A stretch of DNA of 37,812 nt, from positions 1 through 37,812 of the forward strand of contig CALKUS010000181.1 of NCBI GenBank assembly GCA_937996755.1, written 5' to 3'. This document shows, piece after piece, positions 31,802 to 37,812 of the stretch (the first letter of the stretch is position 1; every line of letters begins with the position of its first letter). The position numbers were made by a program, and so were the translations under genes. Under the pieces are notes generated by a model. The model worked only from the letters and a program-made list of their open reading frames with translations. It did no database searches and was not told where the DNA came from. This stretch comes from an uncultured Pseudomonadota bacterium. Its GTDB lineage: Bacteria; Pseudomonadota; Gammaproteobacteria; Xanthomonadales; Ahniellaceae.

Positions 31802-33091
31802 TCAGCCGCCGCGTCGCGGCGGAAGGGAGGTCCGGTCGGCCTTCGCCTGCGGCGGCGCCCCGCCGCAGGCGACTTCCGTCTGCACCGATTTGAATTGCGG
31901 CGAAACGCCGTCGAGCACGCCGGCGAAGTCGAGGTTCTGCCAGTCGTCGAAGTCGTCCAGGATGCGGAGCGCGCTGCCGCACTCGCTGTTGTAGGTCGCG
32001 TTCACGTCAACCGCCACGGACGGTTCGAGCACGCCGTTCGAGTTCCAGTCGACGCCCGGCGATCCGCAGACGCCCAGGCGTTCGTCGGCCGCGCGCTCGT
32101 CCAGCGGCATGCGGTCGCCGTGCGACAGGTCGGCGGCGCCGGTGGTGCCGTAGCCGGTGCACTGCGCGTCGGTGCCGGCAAACTGGTAGCGGTAGTTCAT
32201 GAGCGAGCTGTAGTTCGGCTTGCCGTTGCACGCCTCGAAGCCGCCGTGCAGCAGGCCGAGGTTGTGGCCCACCTCGTGGACGATGGTGTTGGCGACGAAC
32301 GTGTCGTTCGTCGCGTAGCAGTACAGCGTCACCAGCACGTCGTCGCCGACGATCTCGGCGTAGCCCGAGCTGTTCGAGCCCCCCGCGTAGCGATGCGCGA
32401 ACAGCACGTAGTGGAAGTAGCCGGCGCGCTCCGGCGCGAAGAACTTCTGCTTCAGTTGCGCGTGGTAGGAATCGAACGCGCCCGGCAGCACGGCCTGCAC
32501 GCCGTCCAGCCGCTGGCCGCCGGTGAACGCACCGCCCTGGCCGTAATCCTGGATGACGTGGATGCCGGTCGAGCCGTCGGGGTTGCGCACCGGCGCGTTC
32601 GCGTAGATCTCGGCCACCTTCGCGATCGCGGCCGCGGAGGGCTTGTGCGAGTGCGCGGCGCAGTCGAGCCCGTCTTCGACCCAGTCGTATTCCAGCAGCA
32701 GGTCCTTGCGCACCGGGCTGACGCCGAGCGCCGGCAGGTTCAGCCAGGGCGTGCCGTTGACTTCGTCACCGTCGCGGATTCCGTCGCCGTCGGTGTCGGG
32801 CAGCGTCGGCGACGTGCCGGTGTCGGCCTGGTTGCGGAACCGGCCCGTGCCCGACTCCACGCAATCGCTCAGGCCGTCGCCGTCGCTGTCGGCGCACGGC
32901 TTCTCGTTGGCCTTTACACCGGCGTTGCCGGGCAGCGGCATCTGCGCGAACGCGTCGTTCGCGATCCGGCGCGTTTCGGCCTGGCGGGCGAGGAAGTCGG
33001 CGAGCGCGACGGACGATTCGTCCGCGGCGGCGGCAACGGCAGGGCCCAGCAGGGCGAGCAGCAGGGCAGGAACGGCAAGGCGCGGCGACAT
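31802..33091 (-). CDS. Secreted metzincin-type zinc metalloprotease
   Basis: A 429-residue secreted protein with a signal peptide (RLAVPALLLALLGPAVAAAA). Two calcium-type repeats follow: DSDGDGLSDCVE (about 69-79) and DTDGDGIRDGDE (about 99-110), as in thrombospondin type 3 repeats. The catalytic domain has HEVGHNLGLLH (His272, Glu273, His276, His282), the full metzincin HExxHxxGxxH, and a Met-turn SLMNY (Met298). Four or more disulfide-type cysteines follow. GAGGAA sits 7 nt before the ATG. No propeptide Cys-switch is obvious. It resembles bacterial DxDxDG-containing metalloproteases; the substrate is unknown. Confidence 0.9.
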   Translation of the reverse strand: MSPRLAVPALLLALLGPAVAAAADESSVALADFLARQAETRRIANDAFAQMPLPGNAGVKANEKPCADSDGDGLSDCVESGTGRFRNQADTGTSPTLPDTDGDGIRDGDEVNGTPWLNLPALGVSPVRKDLLLEYDWVEDGLDCAAHSHKPSAAAIAKVAEIYANAPVRNPDGSTGIHVIQDYGQGGAFTGGQRLDGVQAVLPGAFDSYHAQLKQKFFAPERAGYFHYVLFAHRYAGGSNSSGYAEIVGDDVLVTLYCYATNDTFVANTIVHEVGHNLGLLHGGFEACNGKPNYSSLMNYRYQFAGTDAQCTGYGTTGAADLSHGDRMPLDERAADERLGVCGSPGVDWNSNGVLEPSVAVDVNATYNSECGSALRILDDFDDWQNLDFAGVLDGVSPQFKSVQTEVACGGAPPQAKADRTSLPPRRGG

Positions 33092-33288
33092 CGATCGGTT
33101 CCTCGACAGCGGGCAGCGTGGTGCTGCGTTTGGCGAGGACCCGGCTGCAACGGCTGTGCCACGGCACTTTGTCCTTGCAGGTCAACGGGTTGGGGCGTCG
33201 CGGCGCGGCGTGCTTCGCACGACGGGCGCGGCGCCCCGCGGACGGCAGCCGCGCGTCCGTGCACCACGCACGATGCATTCCGCCCGGA

Positions 33289-33603
33289 TCACCGGCACCC
33301 GCGGCCGTCGTGGCGCTGCTCGGCGATGTCGCGCGATACCGAATCGAGGCGCCGCTCGAGGTCCGCGCGCTCGACCGGGCCGAGGCCGCCACTCGCGCGA
33401 TAGGCCGCCTCGCGGCGCTCGATGTGCGCGCTGCGTGCCTCGAGGCGCGCCGCCTCGCAACGGGTGAGCTGCCCGTGCGCGAGGCCGTCGGCGATGCGTG
33501 CCTGTTGCGTCGCCTGGCGCGCGCCGACCGGGCGCGGATGCGCATGCCAGGCGAGCGCGGGCAGCGGGAGCGCCGCGAGGAAGAGCACGAGGAGGGTGCG
33601 CAT
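33289..33603 (-). CDS. Small exported helical protein
   Basis: A 104-residue protein with a signal peptide MRTLLVLFLAALPLPALA and a mature helical part: RIADGLAHGQLTRCEAARLE, EARSAHIERREAAYRASGGL, then GPVERADLERRLDSVSRDIA and EQRHDG. The 'RIxxGxxxGxLTxxEAxRL' pattern recurs in small exported proteobacterial proteins of unknown function. ATG 33603 is chosen because the signal peptide begins there; a longer frame upstream is GC-rich filler. A 185-bp stretch between this stop and the protease start holds no further gene. Confidence 0.75.
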   Translation of the reverse strand: MRTLLVLFLAALPLPALAWHAHPRPVGARQATQQARIADGLAHGQLTRCEAARLEARSAHIERREAAYRASGGLGPVERADLERRLDSVSRDIAEQRHDGRGCR

Positions 33604-33833
33604 GGGCTGGTTCCTTTCCGCGGGCGACATTGCCCGGTGCCAGGCCCCAACGCGGCGCGGCCGCACGCGATGACGCGGTCGTTGCCGTGGTTGCGCCTTC
33701 GTTCAGCCGGGCGGCGGCGGCAGCGCCCGACGGCCGAAGCTGGCACAATCGCGCGCCGCGCCCCGCTCCCCGGCGCGCGCGCTCCTCCGCCACACCGCGC
33801 CCTCGCGGCGCCTGCGTCTTCCGGAAGATCCCA

Positions 33834-35879
33834 ATGCTCGAAGAAATCCTCGAACTGCACCGGCAGGGCCGGCTGGACGACGCCGAGTCGCGCTATCGCG
33901 AGCTGCTGTCGTTCAACCCCGACGATCCCGAGACGCTGCACCTGCTCGCGATCCTGCGCCGGCAGCGCAACGACATCGTCGAGGCCGTGCAGCTCGTGCG
34001 GCGGGCGATCGAGCTGAATCCGGAGCGCGCGAACTACTACGTCACGCTGGGCGGGCTCGAGCTGCATGCGCGCCAGTACGACGCCGCGCGCGCCGACTTC
34101 GAGACGGCCGTGCGCCTGAACCCGAACCTCGCGGCGGCGCATTCCGCGCTCGGCCAGATCGCGCTGATCCAGGGCGACGGCGCGCGCGCCGAGGACAACT
34201 ACAAGCGTGCGCTGAAAGGCGACGAGCGTCCCGATGCGCTGACCGGTTACGGCAACCTGCTGCTGCAGCGTGGCGACACCGATGGCGCGCTGCGCTACCT
34301 CACGCGCGCCGCCGAGCTCACGCCGGCCGACCCGGCCGTGCAGGCCGCGCTCGGTCGCGCCTACCTCTCCAAGGGCATGCACGCGTTCGCGGAAGCGGCG
34401 CTCGGCAATGCGCTGCGCATCAAGCCGAACTACCAGGCCGCGCGCATGGTCCTGGCCGAGGCACTGCTCGCGCAGCGTCGCTTCGCCGACGCGCAGCCCG
34501 AGCTGGAAGCGCTCATGCGCGATCCCGACACGCACCCCGTCGCGCTCGCGATCCTCGGCGACGCCGCGCGCGCGCGCGGCGAGCTGCGCGCGGCGGCACA
34601 GCACTACGCCGACTCGCTGCGCCTGCGCGAGCGGCAGCCGCGCGTGATTTCCGCGCTGGCCTGGACGCTCGCGCAGCTGCGCCGGCTGGGCGAAGCGATC
34701 GGCGCCTACCGCCGCCTGCTCGAGCTCGAGCCGGACGACCTGGACGCACGTCGCGCGCTCGGCCTCGTCTGCCTCGACGCCGGGCTCGCCGACGACGCGG
34801 TCTCGGCGCTGCGCGCGGTGCTCGCGCGGCGGCCCGACGACATCGAAGTGCGCGCGGCGGTCGCCGCCGCGCTGGATTCGCGCGGCGACCATGCCGCCGC
34901 GACCGCTGCCGCGGTCCAGGTGCTGGAGCGCGATCCCGCGAACGTGGTCGCGGCGCTCGTCGCAGCGCGCGCCGCGTTGCGCGACGGCGACGCGGACACG
35001 GCGGCACGCCGCCTCGATGCTCTGGACGGCGCGCGGCTGACGCCGGCGCAGCAGCGCATGCGCGGCCGCCTGCGCGGCCTCGCCGCCGATGCGCTGGGCG
35101 ACACGGCCGGCGCGCTCGCCGCATGGCGCGCGTCGCACGAAGGCGGCGCCACGCCGCCGGGCCTGCTCGAGGTCCCCGCCACGCTGGACGCGCACGTCGA
35201 AAGCGCGCGCACGCGCGGCGCCGTCGGCGCGGAGCGCGCACCGAACGCGCTGCTGCTCGGCCTGCCCGGCTCGGGTGTCGACGTGGCGGCACGCCTCGTC
35301 GCGTCGATCCCCGGCGTCGCGCTGCTCACCGACCGCTTCGGCGTCGCGCCGCGTGGCGACGGCTTCAGCGAAGCCGAGAACCGCTATCTCGAGCTCGACG
35401 ACGACCAGGCGCACGTGCTCGCGCGGCGCTATGCGCGCCCGCTCGCGCGCGCCGAGCTCGCTGCGGACACCGTGCTCATCGACTGGCTGCCCGCTTTCGA
35501 TGCGCACTTCCTGCCGCTGCTGCATCGCCTGTTCGGCGACACGCGGCTGATCGTGGTGACGCGCGACGCGCGCGAGTGCCTGCTCGACTGGCTCGCGCTC
35601 GGCAGCGCCACGGGCTGGCGCCCGACGCCCGAAGCCGACGCCGCGGCCTGGCTCGCCGCTGCGCAGGAGCACCTCGCCGCGGCGCTCGCGCGCTCGGGCC
35701 TGCCGGTGCTCGAGCTGCCGGCCGCGCTGCTGCGCGACGATCCGGCCGCTGCGCGCGCGAAGGTCGCCGCCTTCCTCGGCACGGACGTCGCCGGCGCGCC
35801 GCTGCCCGAATTCGTGCCCGGCCTGCCGACGATGCTGCCGGCCGGCCACGCGACGCGTTACGCGAGCGCATTGGGCTGA
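33834..35879 (+). CDS. TPR protein with sulfotransferase-like C-terminal domain
   Basis: A 681-residue protein. Residues 1 to about 460 hold a long run of tetratricopeptide repeats (for example LDDAESRYRELLSFNPDDPE, AVQLVRRAIELNPERANYYV and ALGQIALIQGDGARAEDNYK). The last 210 residues follow the sulfotransferase fold: LLLGLPGSGVDVAARLVASI at the position of the PAPS 5'-phosphate loop and RLIVVTRDARECLLDWLALG at the 3'-phosphate position, then a C-terminal ELPAALLRDDPAAARAKVAA helix. The usual RSGTT of the loop is GSGVD, so activity is doubtful. GGAAGA before ATG 33834 supports the start. A hairpin follows. Confidence 0.88.
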   Translation: MLEEILELHRQGRLDDAESRYRELLSFNPDDPETLHLLAILRRQRNDIVEAVQLVRRAIELNPERANYYVTLGGLELHARQYDAARADFETAVRLNPNLAAAHSALGQIALIQGDGARAEDNYKRALKGDERPDALTGYGNLLLQRGDTDGALRYLTRAAELTPADPAVQAALGRAYLSKGMHAFAEAALGNALRIKPNYQAARMVLAEALLAQRRFADAQPELEALMRDPDTHPVALAILGDAARARGELRAAAQHYADSLRLRERQPRVISALAWTLAQLRRLGEAIGAYRRLLELEPDDLDARRALGLVCLDAGLADDAVSALRAVLARRPDDIEVRAAVAAALDSRGDHAAATAAAVQVLERDPANVVAALVAARAALRDGDADTAARRLDALDGARLTPAQQRMRGRLRGLAADALGDTAGALAAWRASHEGGATPPGLLEVPATLDAHVESARTRGAVGAERAPNALLLGLPGSGVDVAARLVASIPGVALLTDRFGVAPRGDGFSEAENRYLELDDDQAHVLARRYARPLARAELAADTVLIDWLPAFDAHFLPLLHRLFGDTRLIVVTRDARECLLDWLALGSATGWRPTPEADAAAWLAAAQEHLAAALARSGLPVLELPAALLRDDPAAARAKVAAFLGTDVAGAPLPEFVPGLPTMLPAGHATRYASALG

Positions 35880-35887
35880 CCCGGCCG

Positions 35888-35913
35888 GCACGCGCCGCGC
35901 GAGCGGCGCGTGC
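35888..35913 (+). terminator. GC-rich hairpin after the TPR gene
   Basis: GCACGCGCCGC, loop GCGA, GCGGCGCGTGC: a perfect 11-bp stem 9 nt after the stop of the TPR gene. Only GTTCC follows, so it may be a weak terminator or a 3'-end stabiliser. Confidence 0.45.
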
Positions 35914-36015
35914 GTTCCGGTTCGCGGCGCGCCCGCGAATCGCCCGCTCGAACGGATTGACCCGCGGCGCGCCGCCGCCGCACGATGCGGCGCCCTTCCC
36001 CGCCCCGCCCTTCGC

Positions 36016-36834
36016 ATGGAAACCTGGCACGTCGTCCTGCTCGCGCTCGTCCAGGCGCTGACCGAATTCCTCCCGGTGTCGAGCTCGGGCCACCTCGCGC
36101 TCGTCGGCTTCTTCCTCGGCTGGCCCTACCAGGGCATCACGTTCGACCTCGCGCTGCACCTCGGCACGCTCGTCGCCGTGATCGCGTATTTCTGGCGCGA
36201 CCTCCTGGCGATCGCGCGCGAGACGCTGAAGCTGCGCCGCTGGCGCGACGCGACGCCGCTGCAGCGCGAGGGCGTCGGGCTCGTGGTCGCGACCGTGCCC
36301 GCGGCGATCGTCGGCGTGCTGATGCCCGATTCGTTCGCCGAATCGCTGCGCAACCCGACGGTCATCGCGGTGAACCTCATCGTGTTCGGCGTGCTGCTCG
36401 GGATCGCCGACCGCTGGAAGCGCGGGACGCGACCCGAGACCTCGCTCACCTGGAAGGAAGCGCTGCTGATCGGCGCCGCGCAGGCGCTCGCGCTCATTCC
36501 GGGCACGTCGCGCTCCGGCGTCACGCTGACTGCCGGCCTCGCGCTGGGCCTCGAGCGCAGCGCCGCCGCGCGCTATTCGTTCCTGATGTCCGTCCCCATC
36601 ACGGCGCTCGCGGCGGCCCACGGCGTGATGACGGCACTGAAGGGCCACGAGGCGATCGGCATCCCCACGTTGCTGCTCGGCGCCGCGATCTCCGGCATCG
36701 CCGGCGTCGCCGTGATCCACCTGCTGCTCGTGGTCCTGCGCCGCGCCGGGACGCTGCCGTTCGTCGCGTACCGGATCGTGCTCGGCGTGGTGGTGCTCGT
36801 GCTCGTGGCGCGCGGGGTTTCCGCCCCGACCTGA
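36016..36834 (+). CDS. uppP: Undecaprenyl-diphosphate phosphatase
   Basis: Polytopic BacA/UppP enzyme that recycles the undecaprenyl carrier used for peptidoglycan and O-antigen. The 272-residue protein starts METWHVVLLALVQALTEFLP, followed by the VSSSGHL block holding the family's first motif, and has the second motif ALALIPGTSRSGVTLTAGL. Eight or so hydrophobic segments are visible. No Shine-Dalgarno stands out. The gene sits between the TPR gene and glnA without an operon relation to glnA, whose sigma-54 promoter lies after its stop. Confidence 0.95.
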   Translation: METWHVVLLALVQALTEFLPVSSSGHLALVGFFLGWPYQGITFDLALHLGTLVAVIAYFWRDLLAIARETLKLRRWRDATPLQREGVGLVVATVPAAIVGVLMPDSFAESLRNPTVIAVNLIVFGVLLGIADRWKRGTRPETSLTWKEALLIGAAQALALIPGTSRSGVTLTAGLALGLERSAAARYSFLMSVPITALAAAHGVMTALKGHEAIGIPTLLLGAAISGIAGVAVIHLLLVVLRRAGTLPFVAYRIVLGVVVLVLVARGVSAPT

Positions 36835-36843
36835 GGCACTCGC

Positions 36844-36860
36844 TGCACCAGAGCGGTGCA
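36844..36860 (+). promoter_or_regulatory. NtrC-type binding palindrome upstream of glnA
   Basis: TGCACCAGAGCGGTGCA is an inverted repeat with TGCACC/GGTGCA arms, as in the classical NtrC site (TGCAC-N7-GTGCA). It is centred about 83 bp before the sigma-54 -12 element, a normal enhancer distance. Confidence 0.85.
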
Positions 36861-36921
36861 GGTTGTACATCCTGGTTCCTTCGAACCCGCTCTGATCAAG
36901 CACTTGGGCGAGAGGCCGAAG

Positions 36922-36937
36922 TGGCACGACGCTTGCG
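36922..36937 (+). promoter_or_regulatory. Sigma-54 promoter of glnA
   Basis: TGGCACGACGCTTGC matches the -24/-12 consensus TGGCAC-N5-TTGC: TGGCAC at 36922-36927 and TTGC at 36933-36936. The glnA ATG is 37 bp further. Together with the NtrC-type site this predicts nitrogen-controlled transcription. Confidence 0.92.
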
Positions 36938-36972
36938 AAGCGAGCGCGTCAACCCACACGCCCGGGGGCGTC

Positions 36973-37812
36973 ATGTCCGTCGAAAACGTACTGAAGATGA
37001 TCAAGGACCACGATGTCGAGTTCGTGGACCTGCGCTTCGCCGACCTGCTCGGCAAGCAGCACCACGTGACCTTCCCCGCGAAACTGGTCGACGCGGCCAT
37101 GTTCGAGGAAGGCAAGATGTTCGACGGCTCGTCGATCGCCGGCTGGAAGGGCATCAACGAGTCCGACATGGTGCTCATGCCCGACCCGTCGTCCGCGGTG
37201 CTCGATCCGTTCACCGAGCACGCGACGCTGATCCTCTCGTGCGACGTGCTCGAGCCCGCGACCATGCAGGCGTACTCGCGCTGCCCGCGTTCGGTCGCGC
37301 GCCGCGCCGAGGCGTTCGTGAAGACGAGTGGCGTCGCCGACGTCGCGTTCTTCGGCCCCGAGCCCGAGTTCTTCATCTTCGACTCGGTGCGCTGGGAGAA
37401 CTCGATGCAGTCCGCGAGCTTCGCGATCGAGTCCGAGGAAGCGGCCTGGAGCACGAACCGCAAGTTCGAAACGGGCAACACCGGCCATCGGCCCGGCGTG
37501 AAGGGCGGCTACTTCCCGGTCGCGCCGGTCGATTCGCTCGGCGACCTGCGCGGCGAGATGTGCCAGCACCTCGAGGCGATGGGCATCCCGGTGGAAGTGC
37601 ACCACCACGAAGTCGCGACGGCGGGCCAGTGCGAGATCGGCACGCGCTTCAACACGCTCGTGCGCAAGGCCGACGAGCTGCTGACGATGAAGTACGTCAT
37701 CCGCAACGTCGCGCACCGCAACGGCAAGACGGCGACGTTCATGCCGAAGCCGATCGTCGGCGACAACGGCTCGGGCATGCACGTGCACCAGTCGCTCGCG
37801 AAGGGCGGCCAG
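36973..37812 (+). CDS. glnA: Glutamine synthetase type I (5' part)
   Basis: Makes glutamine from glutamate, ammonia and ATP; the dodecameric type I enzyme. The first 280 codons are in the window and the gene runs off the right edge. It begins MSVENVLKMIKDHDVEFVDL, with FEEGKMFDGSSIAGWKGI, FGPEPEFFIF with metal-ligand Glu residues, EVHHHEVATAGQCEIG and KPIVGDNGSGMHVHQSL, all as in GSI. The adenylylation Tyr would lie beyond the window. GGGGG about 6 nt upstream of the ATG supports the start. Upstream sigma-54 and NtrC elements show expected control by nitrogen status. Confidence 0.97.
   Translation, partial: MSVENVLKMIKDHDVEFVDLRFADLLGKQHHVTFPAKLVDAAMFEEGKMFDGSSIAGWKGINESDMVLMPDPSSAVLDPFTEHATLILSCDVLEPATMQAYSRCPRSVARRAEAFVKTSGVADVAFFGPEPEFFIFDSVRWENSMQSASFAIESEEAAWSTNRKFETGNTGHRPGVKGGYFPVAPVDSLGDLRGEMCQHLEAMGIPVEVHHHEVATAGQCEIGTRFNTLVRKADELLTMKYVIRNVAHRNGKTATFMPKPIVGDNGSGMHVHQSLAKGGQ

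Noticed and set aside
33604..33833. Extra gene or sigma-54 promoter (TGGCACAATCGCG) before the TPR gene
   Set aside because: The -12 part lacks TTGC at the right spacing, and the frames in this gap are short and low-complexity.

Overview
This is a very GC-rich chromosomal window. Its gene content fits a gammaproteobacterium of the Xanthomonadales/Lysobacterales group. The evidence is a GspE-type ATPase divergent from glyQS, a complete tatABC operon, rdgC, ttcA, plsB, a Rep-type helicase, an IPTL-CTERM-like secreted protein, and dense short intergenic repeats (REP pairs, CTAGGG-type and GGATAGC-type hairpins, dRS3-like elements). That placement is inference from protein resemblance; no rRNA or tRNA gene is visible to confirm it.

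Layout, left to right. Positions 1-280 hold repeats and hairpins. glyS and glyQ (minus, ATGA overlap) lie divergent from a GspE/PilB-family ATPase (plus), followed by a BPSS1780-like membrane protein and a bidirectional terminator. tatC, tatB and tatA (minus) follow, then a SYLF-domain protein. A small cysteine-rich secreted protein (plus) converges on an IPTL-CTERM-like beta-propeller-type protein (minus). hemH and an alpha/beta hydrolase overlap by GTGA (plus). A YgjP-type metallopeptidase, rdgC and ttcA are on the minus strand. Around 15.0-15.7 kb is a repeat-rich island: a YdcH/DUF465 gene flanked by inverted copies of a roughly 75-bp element, and a second, 5'-replaced DUF465 copy.

From 15.7 to 24.7 kb the minus strand carries plsB, a lipoprotein gene, a candidate small RNA with its own promoter and terminator, pyrF overlapping an e(P4)-like acid phosphatase, rep, a REPIN-like repeat, and a threonine-synthase-like PLP enzyme. 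tdk (plus) is divergent from the PLP gene and convergent with mutM across a 34-bp-stem hairpin. mutM is the last gene of a minus-strand cluster encoding a Gld-type ABC system: ATPase, permease, GldG-like protein and DUF4340 protein.

From 30.1 kb there is a membrane fatty-acid desaturase, a small acidic exported protein, a secreted metzincin-type protease, a small exported helical protein, a TPR protein with a sulfotransferase-like C-terminus, uppP, and the 5' part of glnA. The glnA promoter has a clear sigma-54 element and an NtrC-type palindrome.

Most of the window is housekeeping: translation, protein export, haem, membrane lipid, pyrimidine and cell-wall lipid metabolism, DNA repair and nitrogen assimilation. 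The least explained parts are the candidate small RNA after pyrF, the DUF465 duplication with its repeat-derived 5' end, repeats that supply stop codons for tdk and plsB, and several small exported proteins without assigned function. No CRISPR array, prophage, insertion-sequence transposase or obvious defence system is visible.
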